Below, in pieces: positions 1 through 11,200 of a stretch of 64,000 bases of DNA. Source of the DNA: Silurus meridionalis (Eukaryota; Chordata; Actinopteri; Siluriformes; Siluridae); assembly GCF_014805685.1 (NCBI RefSeq), contig NC_060906.1, forward strand, positions 21,726,126-21,790,125, in the 5' to 3' direction. Both the position numbers and the translations under genes were made by a program. The notes under the pieces were generated by a model. It was not told the origin of the DNA. It saw only the letters and a list, made by a program, of their open reading frames with translations, and did no database searches. How positions within the stretch are numbered: the first letter of the stretch is position 1; each line of letters begins with the position of its first letter.

Positions 1-103
1 TTTTAATCCTTTGAGCCGCCGGTCGGCCAAAACACGTCCGCTGCTTGTCCAGCGTGACCTCCAGGAGCTCCCTGACGGCCGAGTTCTTATTGTTCATTTT
101 CAT
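1..103 (-). CDS. possible first coding exon of an unidentified gene running off the left edge
   Basis: Read on the minus strand, an ATG at 103 (a second in-frame ATG at 97) opens a frame with no stop up to the window edge: 34 codons beginning MKMNNKNSAVRELLEV and rich in charged residues. The stretch is GC-rich and CpG-rich compared with the AT-rich sequence that follows, as expected for a promoter-proximal first exon. I do not recognise the protein. No splice donor can be seen because the frame is still open at position 1. If CEP85L's missing 5' exons lie to the left, this gene would be nested in, and opposite to, CEP85L. It could also be a chance open frame in a CpG island. Confidence 0.3.
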   Translation of the reverse strand, partial: MKMNNKNSAVRELLEVTLDKQRTCFGRPAAQRIK

Positions 104-2461
104 ACCGCGCGAGCCGAGTGTCAGTTACGCACACCATAATGCCCCCCCCTCTGACGGAAAAAATAAAGAGGACCACCGGCGCCGGATAACTATTCCAGAC
201 TAATGGAGTGGCGAAGGTGCCTTGAAGGATGGCCGTCAGTGCCGACCTTGTTCAGAATGTTCCTTTGTTTATCGCCTGTTTACTGCTAGCCATGCCCAGC
301 CTTGCCCTTTGGCTAGTTTCGAGGGTACGTCCGCTTATTAGCGGTTATACAGCTACGTGGCATCTTCGCTCAGCTTAGTTCTGTATCTCACCTGTCATCT
401 TGTGTCTCATAGCAAGGTCATCTCAGGTCATCTCAGGGTAGCCATTTTTGCAGTTCTGTTGCCGGCAACAAAAAAACCCTTCCCGGTTCAGGTTTAGTAA
501 ACTCTCTTCTCTACGCGATGCGGACCTGTTAATTGGCTCATTAGTCGGCTCTATCGTGTTTGAGAAGGGATTCTCCCTTCCAGTCCTTGGCCTCCTGCCC
601 AACACACCTAATTATTCAGATGAAGAGTTTGATTCGAGTTTGAAATCTTCGACTCGCTCTTCTATCTCCTGTCAGATCAGAGCAGCGTGGGCATGCCGCT
701 GTGCGTAATTATTGACTTTGCGTCTCCCCAGAGACGTAAAGAATGCGGCAGCCGCGCCAGCGCTCGAATAAGGCAGGTGGGAATGGCAAAGAATAATGTT
801 TCCACAATGCAACCGAAAGTTGCGTGGTGCATTTTAGAATGATTTCTAAATGCGCGGTCAGTTCAGCAGCTGCAGAGCGAGGTGCACTTTCTTGCTAAGG
901 ATTCCTACGCATTTTGGAAAAGGTTGAAAAAGTATGGTAATTGATCTGAGTGATTTCCAGTTCTGGATTACTATTGTGGTGGTGGTGGTGGGGGGTCATT
1001 GTTGTGTATGTTTTCAAGTTTAATAAAGAATAATAATAATAAAAGAAATGCGCCAAGAGCGAGGCGGAGACTCAACAAACTTGCGGTCCATCACTTAATA
1101 CGAGGGAACTCCGCACATGTTTCGCACATAAAAAGGATTGCATTTGGTACACGTGTACTGAACCGAAAGTCCTGTACCCAAAGCTTCGGTACAAATATGT
1201 GCTCTGTTACACCCCTGGTTTCCATACTATTGCCCTATTTGGTTTTCTGAAATATAAAATTAAGAATTTGTTTAAAAAAAAAAATGTATTAAAAAAGGCT
1301 ACACCTTTACTAATCGAATACGTTTGAAAACCGCGTTTTTGTCTAAAAAAAACTTTCTTTTGCAATAATTTCCGAAAAGTTGCTCATCCACACTAATACG
1401 ACTGAAAACACTCACAGACCAGCATCATTTCCGCCTGGCATTTATTTACTTTCCGGCTCTTTAAAACCTGTTTTTCGAATTAATATTTGGAGAGTTTTTT
1501 TAAAAAAGCTACGCTTTCGTTGCCTGAAGACGGCGGCGCAACAATTCTTCTGCTGCTGTAAAAAATTAACTATATAAATGATTACCATCCCATTGATTTT
1601 GAATTTCAGTTTTAATAAAATTGTGTGTCAAATATGGTTTGGTGTGTATTTGAGTATTGAATATGAGCTCTAGTAGCTACAACCAATGCAATTATTTAGT
1701 AATATAATAGCATACATCATTGACTCTAACGCATTCATCATTATTTCAGATGTTCTGCATGTATGAGTGGGAAAAGTCTCTGGCGTTTTGAAATGGAAAA
1801 ATGTGTAGGAACCCTGCTTGCTGCTTTGCAACTTCCTGTTATCAAAGCTAAAAGTTAAAGATGTAGCTTAACACTATTGTCAGCTACAGCTAATGACGGA
1901 TCTAAGCGTACACCTCTAGGGACTGCTGAACAATCGCCATCTAATTCCAACAGGTGCATTAATACACTAGGGATTTTGGGTAACATTAAATATTTCACAC
2001 CACCAAGTTAAACATTTCCAATCAAACTCAACGATCTGACACCCCAAGCTGATGTAGAGCGTCACCCACAGATACGTGTGTGCCAGGCATCTGTAGAGAC
2101 ACGAGGGTTGAATGGCACCAGAGCTGATTGAGTTCACAGAATTGGCAGCAGATTAGATGAGGTTTGGCAGTAGACGTGCTTCATATTGAAGCTCTGACGA
2201 ACAGCCAAGAATGAATAAGACTTTCTCTCATTCGGAGCAGACACACTAGAGGTTTTCTTTTAATCTCCTCTGTACTGTAAAGCACAGATTCTGTGTGTAT
2301 AGAAATATGATCCTGCACAATACGTGTGGACAATCAAAGGTTTTTTATTTATTTATTTATTTTTTTAAAGTTTTTCTAATAAAAAATGAAGGTTGAAGCT
2401 TGTTCCTGGTCAGCGTAAGTCACTACTTTGTTTAGATTGTCCTAGAAGTTTTTTTGCTACA

Positions 2462-3270
2462 GGTTTGGATTTGTCCAGATTCTTTTGGGAGAGAGTGGGA
2501 TTGGTCAGATTTATTCTAGTGGCAGACAGGGAGGTATCAAGATCGGTCAGAATTCTTCAAGGAGGTAAATAAGTTGGTTGGAGTTCATCAGGAGGTAAAA
2601 TTATTGGTCAGGGTTCTTTCAGGTGGTATCAGGATTAGACAGAGTTCTTCCAAGTGCTATCTGGGTTGGACAGAGTTCTTCCAGGAGGAAATAGAATTAG
2701 TAGTTCCTCAGGGGGTAAAACAGTTGGTCAGGGTTCTTCCAGAAGGTAATAGAATTGGTCAGAGTTCTTCAAGGAGGTAAATTAATTGGTCAGGATTCTT
2801 CCAGGAGGTAACAGGATTGTTTTTCCAGGAGGAGACATGAATAATCCGAATCCTTTCAGAAGGAGACAAGACTAGTCCGAATTCTTCCAGGTGATAACAG
2901 GATTGTTAAGTTTTTGGGAGGTCATAGGAATAGTCTGAATTTTTGTGGGAGGACACACGTTTGGTCAGAATTATTTTAGGAGCGAGCAGGAATGGACTGA
3001 ATACTGTCAGGAACAGACAGGTGGGATTGGTCAGGACGGTTCTTTGGGAGTAGGTTATACTGGGCAGAAGTATTTTGGGAGTGGGTAGGATTGGTCAGAT
3101 GTCTGTCTAAAATGTTCTGAATTGGTGAAAATATTTGACCGACGCAGACAGAATTGGTCAAGATGTCTTTTGGAGCAGGTGGTGCTGGTTAGAATTGTAA
3201 TTGGGGTGAAGCCAGTGGGATTGGTCAGGCTTGTTTCGGTTAAAGGTGTGATTTGGTCAGGATTAGGATT
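2462..3270 (+). repeat. degenerate 31-bp minisatellite
   Basis: Between about 2606 and 2815 the sequence falls into consecutive units of 31-32 bp starting TTGGTCAG, followed by AGTTCTTCC and AGGAGGTAA. Units before and after this core are more divergent but keep the GGTCAG and TTCT.. blocks to about 3270. The repeat keeps one frame open for stretches, which produces spurious small ORFs. A second, short block of the same units lies at about 3740-3870. Confidence 0.8.
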
Positions 3271-3678
3271 CGTCGCATACATGGCCCTGTGATGTTTAGT
3301 GTGGTAAAGCTGCCATTTCGCAGTAAGAAGGCCTTGAACTATTTTTAGCTTTAATATGCGCACACACAAAGTTGTATCAGGTGCAAGAGTGGGCCCTTGA
3401 TGTCTGCGTGCTCTTGTTTACAGAATCTGAATCGGGAATCGTGCGCCATCCCAATGGAAGTTTTGGCATTTAGCATTTTTACGGCTGCCTGGCATAATGA
3501 ATAGGGTTCAGCTGCTGCTGGTTCTGATGGTTGGCAGCAAATAGACAGACACACACACACACACACAGAGAACCAGACTTCCAAATTCATGAAGCTGTTA
3601 GTGAGATGGTTGCTGGATGGTGCGCTTGTAAGAAAGAGGTGTCGAGTTAAACTTTGATCAGATTTTCTAAACTGGAGC

Positions 3679-3870
3679 TGTGTATAGAAATATGGTCCTG
3701 GATAATCATTTTTTATTTTTATTTTTTAAGTTCCTTCGTTACATGTCCGGAATTGTCCAGATTGTTATGGGAGCAGGCGAATTTGGTCCAAATTTATTTA
3801 GGAGAAAGTGGGAATTGGTCAGAGTTCTTACAGATGGTATTAGGATTGGTCAGATTTCTTCCAGGAGGTC
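3679..3870 (+). repeat. second copy of the minisatellite edge (segmental duplication)
   Basis: The block starting at 3679 (ctgtgtatagaaatatgg) repeats the block starting at 2291 (ctgtgtgtatagaaatatga). Both are followed by a T-rich tract and then by a GTCCAGATT/GGTCAG unit series. The first copy leads into the long minisatellite; the second holds only about four units. This is a duplication of the array edge rather than two unrelated arrays. Confidence 0.7.
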
Positions 3871-4508
3871 ACAGGGTGTTTCTTTAAAACACAATCAAGA
3901 GAATTCTGCACTGTTATAAATGTTTGCTGCAGTGTTACAAGCTACTGTGTGACTCCGGCACTTGGAACACCACATCTATAGGCACTCGTGGTTGACGGGC
4001 CTTGTTGTGTAAATCTCATGGCTGGGATTAAAATATTGACAACAGACATATTAAGTGAGACAAATACACTAATCCGAAGGGAATCCAAAGATGGTGGCTG
4101 TTTGTTTTTTTTTTTTTTTAATCATAGTTATTTATAAATTCTGCATTGTGCACCAGCTCTCAAGCCAAAAGATCCAGACTGAGGTTGTCCTACGTGGTAA
4201 CACGAGACATCCAGAATAGCAGTGAGCTGCATGTTCTGTGCTCAGCTGTTCTGAGGATAACAGATCTACTCCCGCACCCAGCTCCCAACACGGAGCCTAC
4301 ACAGCTCTGGTCATTTCCAACATGCCGAAAACACTGTAGCGTTAACTTTCATCTAGCGCGAGCATATGCGAGGATGCACACTATAAACTCTGTTCTGGGG
4401 TAGTACGTGACTTTTCTCTCACTTTCTAGTCGACAATAACGGATCTTTATCAGACTTTCCACCTGTAATAATGTGCCAGGAATAAAAAAAAAAAGGTTGC
4501 TTGATAGT

Positions 4509-4852
4509 AGAGGTAGATCGGTTCATCGTTTTTTTTTCTTCAATTAATTGGCACCGATAGATATTTCTGGAACTATCCATACCGATAGTTTTTCCGGGTT
4601 GCATTTTTACAGTTCTAGGCGTATCACTGATACCACATGTTTATTTGAAGTCTTTTTTTATTTTTTATTCATTTTGTATGCAACTTTTTTATTAAAATAT
4701 CAAAATATGTATTAAAATAATATTTTCATATTTATTTTATTCAGCACATTTTCAGTATTTATTTTTATTTTACTATTTAGCTAGCTTGTAGTAAGCGATA
4801 TCTGGGTTGGATCGGACTTGCCGATACCTGATTAATCAACCGATGTCTCCAC
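4509..4852. mobile_element. non-autonomous DNA element, GTCGACCGAT-type ends
   Basis: The left end reads agaggtagatcggttcatcg and the right end gattaatcaaccgatgtctc, which are approximate inverted copies of each other. Internal landmarks (accgatagtttttccgggtt, a T/A-rich middle, ggacttgccgatacctgatt) recur in the better preserved copy at 46608-46945 and in fragments near 22045, 22930 and 26513. No coding capacity was seen. The superfamily cannot be fixed from this window. Confidence 0.6.
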
Positions 4853-5136
4853 TCCATGTAAAACTGTACTAAACTTATTACATACATAAAAAATAAAAAA
4901 CTACTGAATCATAAAAATGTGTGTAACCTGAGGTTTTGAAACCTGTGGAGGTCACATGGGGATCAATTATAAATCTATATGATGTGGTTCTGATCATTAA
5001 AAGCAGAACTGAATGAGCAGTAATGCAAAGTACTACGATGGCTGTCCAGGGGTAATATCCTGGATCACCTTTGTGAGAGGTGTGTGTGTGTGTGTGTGTG
5101 TGTTGTAATACAATGGTCATGTTGTGTGTTGTGTAG

Positions 5137-5222
5137 ATGCTGGGTGGAACTGCTCTCCCCGTGAACACACTGGTGAAGATTAAGGAAGGGCTCCTGAGAC
5201 AGCGGGAGCTGGAGATTGACAG
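5137..5222 (+). CDS. cep85l: CEP85L exon a (first in window)
   Basis: The acceptor is ...gtgtag and the donor AG|GTGAGC. It encodes 28 codons plus two bases, containing [17 protein letters not shown], the start of the conserved coiled coil. The exon happens to begin with ATG, but the family has a long upstream region, so this ATG is probably not the initiation codon. Confidence 0.93.
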
Positions 5223-8200
5223 GTGAGCGATGATCTGTTCTCTTCTCTAACTGGTCTTGCTGAAATGTTTACTTAACCCGGTTATAGCGACTGTGTCCGT
5301 TTGGTGTCCTCACACACCTGTGAGATCATTTAAGTGACAGCTTGTTGACGTGTGTGTGTGGTGAGGAGTGTGACCTCCTGATTGCACAGTGACCTTCAGC
5401 TCACTGATATATTTCTGTTACTATCTGTGTGAGGACCTTCTACTGACTAAACTCACAACACAGGTTATTAACTCTACGATACACTGAACATTTTATTCGA
5501 GTCTTAATCTTAGTGACGTATCTTAATATCTTCACAAAACGAGGTATCAAAAGGTTTCGAGATTAGCTCTATTTACAAGAAAGTACTTTGTCTATCCTTT
5601 TTAATGAAATAAATAAGTGCTTGTGCGGACACACACGTTCCAAGAACAGTTTAAAATTTTCAGCGCCGCTCACAAAAGAAAAAGAGACCAGACAGTCTCA
5701 GTTTAGGCAGCGCACATGTGGTCATGTGACTTTTCGGTGCGCAGCGCGGAGACCAGGTGAAGATGGATGCTGAGCAGATCGATAGTGAACTGGTTTGCAT
5801 TGCAATATTGTTCCTTGTGCACAGAGATTTCTCCAGATTTGTCGAAACTTTTGATGACCTCGTACACTGTAAATGAGATTCATCTGCAATTTGATGTAGA
5901 ACATTATTCTGAAACTGTTCCACAATTTGTAGTCTTTCAGTTTACACTATTTATACCCAGTCATCTCACTGACCTGTTGTCAATTAACCTCAACTGATGC
6001 TGACTGGTTCTCCAACTGTAATCTTAACAACACTTACCTTTGCATGTTTATTTTTAAACAAAAATACTTTGTTATTGCTTAAAACCCTGATGAATCCAGA
6101 ACAGAAAACACAAAGGTGTAAGGTGAGAGGACTGAAGAGTGAAGAAGCTCAAGCTTTTATATTTCATTTTATTTCTGCCGTCGTTATAAACCAGAGCAGG
6201 TACGAACATGTCGGCTTTTTCTTACGTTCCCTGAAAACATGTTGATGTGTTTCAGCCACTACCTGCATTTTTTTTTTTAGCCGTTTTAAAATTTCTGTTA
6301 CATGCAATAATTATCGAAATTAGTCGCAGTAATAACTTTTAATTTGGATTTTATTTCTCTATAGACTATTAATTTGTCACTGCCGCCTCGTGGATACATT
6401 TTGAACTGCAGTAACAAACTTAAGTACATTTACTTTTTTTTTTATCAGATCATTAGGACACTGTTCTCAGTCACAGTTTTTCTTCACATCCTAAATCCTG
6501 TTAAATGTGTTTGGAAGTGACTTCTGTTGCAGCATGACATTTATGTTTGGCCATTTTATGGCACGTTTATATGTTATATGTATAATGACTGCAAATGACA
6601 AGTGATTGAATAGCTGTAGTCCTGATGCATTGATACTGTTTTCCTTTTTGTTTAAATTTTTTTCTACACATCTCTTTATTTTCCAGGCAAAAGCAGCAGA
6701 TCCTGCAGCTACACGCCCGAATCAGGGAAAACGAGTTAAGGGCGCAGCAAGTCCTCCAGAACCAGAGGGGGCGCTGTGACGAGACATACACAATTAAATC
6801 GAAGGTACGCCATTTTTCCGTTTGATAAAATACATGCTGTATGAATAGGGTCGCAAAATTCAGGACTGGAAACTTTCAATGGAAATTTACAAAGTTGCAG
6901 GTTAGCCAATATTAGGAAACTTAAATATAGTTGGAAAAAGAAAAATCTTATCATTTCTTCAATCCTGCACACAAAATGTCCATCTTGGAGAGTTTTCACG
7001 TAAATTACATACGTTTATGTTTAAAACGTTCTTGTGCTGTGTGTAAGCTGTTGTGCAACATAATTATACTAATATGACCAAATAAAATTTTGTTTCTATA
7101 TGATAGTTTGCTTAAAATTCCCCAAAATGTCTAATAAATTCCCATAAAATCCTGGTAAGTTTCCAACTTGGAATATTTCAAAAATTCCCCTGATAGAGTT
7201 CACAAGGAAAGTGTCTGGGAATGTTGCCAGAGATTTCCCACCCCATTGCAACCCTACGTGTGACGCCCTTAAGGCGGCGTTAATGATGTCCCCGTAATGT
7301 CCTCAGGAGAGCCCGATGGACAGCCCCGCCTCGTCTCTACACAGTCCCCAGACGACGCTGTGCTGCGAGAACGGAGAGCTGGCACGCAGGCTGGCTTCGG
7401 CCGAGCTCGAGGTCCTCCAGCTCAAAGAGTTCCTCAAGCAGAACACGCAGAAATACACAGAGGACATCAAGAAGCTGGAGGAGAAGGTCTGCTGCTTTTA
7501 AACGTCCACAAAACACTGTTTATCCAAAGCGACTTACAATTATATACATTATATACGTTATTGATGGGGGTTAAATCCAGGGTTCAGGAGGACTTGCTTA
7601 AGTGTTTTAAGTACATTAAATAAGCTTCTGTATTGAGGGTGAACTTCTGCAGATGCGCACATGGAGCCTCCACAGTGTCACTATGACTTTTTTTTATATT
7701 ACTGATAAAATAATTGTTCAGTTTTAGTTTTAACAGTTAGCAGTATTTGCGGAGAACAAAAAAAAAAAAAAAACACGACGTGTGTTCCTGTGTGGTCTAG
7801 ATGAAGACGCGCGATCGCTACATCAGCAGCCTGAAGAAGAAATGTCAGCGAGAGCACGAGCAGAATCAGGAGAAGCAGCAGCGCATCGAGACTCTGGAGA
7901 AATACCTGGCAGACCTGCCCTCGCTGGACGAGGTGCACACCCAGGCCCAGCAGGTAGACACCAACATAAACGTGAACACAGAATGAAATAGCTGCTGATG
8001 AGGCAGTTTTGGTGCGTCAATACACTGGACATGATCAAAGGAACACTAGATGTAGGTTGTGTGCTAAACATCTGAACAGATTTAGTCAACATCTTCAAAC
8101 TTCTACCTGTATTTCAGCTGGTCCTACCGACTTTCCACTCTTCATCCTCTTAATCACTGCTCTCACTTCCTCCTTACTAATCCTATCTACATCCTGCTTC

Positions 8201-11200
8201 ACCAACTCCACATCAACTAACCTTCTCTCTCTCTCTCATTTTCCTCATTCATCAGCCGCTCAAAATACTCCCTCCATCTTCTCAACACTTCTCCTCACTA
8301 GTCAACACATTTACATCTCCATCTTTTATGCCTGGCCAATCGCTACAAATCCTTTTCTCCTCCCTTTAGAGTCCAACTTCTCCTACAGCTTGAACCTCAT
8401 GGGTTCCAGTGTCTTTCCCCAGACCCTCCACTATTAATCCCTAAACCAATTCCAGCAGCGGGTTTAGTTGATCAAATGGTAATGAACACGGTCGTGTATG
8501 ATGCAGGAGTCGAGTGCACTTGTTCTCCAGGTCCCTGCTAACACGCCTGCAAGGGGGTCTTTAATGTGACAACATGCTACATTTTATTGTTTATTAACAA
8601 GCTGCTCACAGTTGATTAAATCAACATCACTGCATCCTGGAACATGTTAAGAGCTGAGAGGAAATCATATTCCTGATGAAAACAGACACTCAGTGACAGG
8701 TTGATATTACCTGTACAGAAACCAGCACTCTGACCTTACAGCAGCTAATTATGAGACTGTAGGCTATAAACCTGTGCCAGCAGGGGGCAGTAAAACAGTG
8801 ACATGACTTCTCTGCTCAAATGTAAGCTGCAGGGAAGATTTCTACAGAACTACTTACTTACTTACCTGCTTGCTTACTCATTTATTTATTGTTTTGCCCA
8901 GATGTTTGGTTTAAAAAAGTACTTTAATTAACTAATGATTAGTGAACTAATTAATAATCACTAGCTTGCAAATTATAGGTGCATTTACGAGGTAAAAACA
9001 TCGCACAATAATTAAATGTTTGACTCTGATTGTCTAATGTATACGTTACTGAATGTACTGTTACATCATATGTACAAATGTTTGTTTAAATCCAATATAT
9101 GATGTCCTGATATGCATTTTATCCCTGTGTACATGGTTTTAGATTATTGTTGTTTCAATAGGTTACATGATTTTTCAACAATGTAACTGTAGAATTAATC
9201 TTAAGTGTATTTCCCCAAACCCTGCCTTTATTACCTCCTTTTTTTTCCCGCATGCTGTTAACACCTGAGGGAAATTCCCGATAATGTAACTCGCTAGCTG
9301 AAGTAACCGAGACGACATGACATGAGGGATCTGCTACCAGAAATGCCCCTGTATAAAATAAATCCTGACTCATGAGCATAGATACAATAACCCTGATGCC
9401 CTCAATCCTCTATTTCATGCTCAAAGCGGCTCAAGCATGTTCGCACCAAACACAAGCATAGACCCTCGCTGACAAGCCCTCACCTTTACGTGGTGTGTGT
9501 CTGCGTGCGTCAGTTGGAACAGGTCCAGTCGAAGGAGCGGACGCTGCAGGACACGGTGGCACAGCTGGAGAGGAACTTAGAGGAGAGCCGAGGTCGCCTT
9601 CAGGAGAAAGACGCCCTCATCGAGAGACAAGCCAAGAGGGAGAAAGAGCTGATGGCTGCCGTGCACAGGTGTGTGTGTGATCAGGCTGACTGCATTGCAT
9701 GTGTTAGATTCACTGAAACGAAGCTTTCGAAGATTTCGTTTGTTTGCACTACGCTTTAATAGAAAGACAATTTGCGAGTTTTTGTCATCAAATCGACGTG
9801 CCACTGCTGTAAATCGGTCGAGGAAATAAAGTCCAGAACTGTCCCTCCATGTGGCGTAGATATTTTTCCTTATTTGTTGCATTAGACGGGTCAGATGTTA
9901 ACAGTCTCTCTCACGTTCCTCCACAGTTTGCAGGAGAAGGTGGAGAAGTGTCTGGAGGATGGAGTGCGGTTGCCCATGCTGGACCTAAAGCAGCTGGAGA
10001 AGGAGAACTCGCATCTCCTGGAACAGCAATCTCACAACAGCATGGTACCGAATCTCACTCAACATTATACGCAGATATCGATCGTATATATACACACAAC
10101 CGTCCCTATATATATATATATAAAAACGGCTTTCAATACGCGAGTGCATTTTAACTACACTCATTTTATCACAGTAGCGCATTATATAAAAGAGGCGAAA
10201 TTTAAATCATCTTTAATGCCTTTAGTATTGTAATTGTTTTAATTTAATCAGTTTTTTTTTAATCTTTCTTTGTTTTCGACTCGAGTTGGAGGTTATTGCT
10301 CGGTCTGATGATGTGCTCTGTTTTGCAGCTGATCGACAGCCAGAAGCAGCAGATCGACAGACTCACTGTGGAGCTCACGGTAAGCAGCTGGAACACTGTC
10401 TCGTCTCACACACTACACAGGTACAGAGAGGAGAGACGGAAAGAGAAGGTGTGTGTAAGTGTAGAATAGGGTATAGGGTTGCATTATTGAGTTAGTATGC
10501 AAATGCTGAAATTGTACACACACAAAACCAGAATTTTCTTATAAAAATCAGTATAGAAACGATTGGAACAGCAGGCATATCGAGACACTGTAATACGGAG
10601 CTGCTAGATGTTAGACACATGGAACTTCTCCACCTTCCGCTTGAGGAGGCCCCACAGGGTTCAAGTCTGGAGACATACTTGGCCAGTCCTTCACCTTCCT
10701 CAGCAAGGCATTTAGCATCTTGGGGTCTTTATAATGTAGGAAAACTGCCCAGTTTCTGAAGCGAGGGCACCAAGTTCTGCTTCGGAATGTACATGTTGGA
10801 ATCCATGTTTCCCCGTATCTCTGAAAACCTCTGTGTGAGCCTGACCACTGTACTGTAAGTTTCAGTATAGCCTCATCATCTTTGTGGAGAGGAACAATTC
10901 TCAGATCCTCAGAGAGTCTTTACCATGAGGTGCCTGTTGAGCAGCCAGTGGTCCAGTTGATCTAGTGGTACTTACTTTTGTTGCCTATATGTTATTTTCA
11001 GAGGACAGTAAATCTGTACTGCTGCACATTGACTTAATATATATCTAAATTTTATTTCATGAAAGCAACAGTAGCCTCTAGGAAAACTTCTGCAATAGAG
11101 CCACCTGAAGACCAGCAGTAATCAGTGTGAGGAAGTGCTGCATGCGAAGAGATGATTCTTTAGCGTTTTGAAATGACTGTCCATCCTCTCTCTCTCTCTC

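Larger units (their letters stand above)
104..5136. other. non-coding stretch: possible promoter region, repeats and a minisatellite
   Basis: No exon of a recognisable gene was found here. Positions 104-900 are moderately GC-rich and include a short tandem copy of gtcatctcagg near 418-436. Positions 1250-2280 are AT-rich and show no structure I can name. A duplicated segment and a 31-bp minisatellite occupy about 2290-3270 and 3679-3870. A short CA run lies at 3549-3567. A repeat related to several others in the window fills 4509-4852, and a TG run lies at 5083-5102, just upstream of the first CEP85L acceptor. The serine-rich N-terminal half of CEP85L, expected as a large exon, is not in this stretch. 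Confidence 0.5.

Noticed and set aside
2574..2780. A 68-codon frame with Val/Arg/Gly-rich repeats
   Set aside because: It is one reading frame of the 31-bp minisatellite; the frame is lost as units change length.
1..5136. Search for phospholamban (PLN), which is nested in CEP85L in human
   Set aside because: No frame resembling the short membrane peptide was found on either strand in this interval or in the CEP85L introns; it may lie left of the window.
5137..5222. ATG at 5137 as the translation start of CEP85L
   Set aside because: It directly follows a splice acceptor and corresponds to an internal position of the family, about residue 375 in human.
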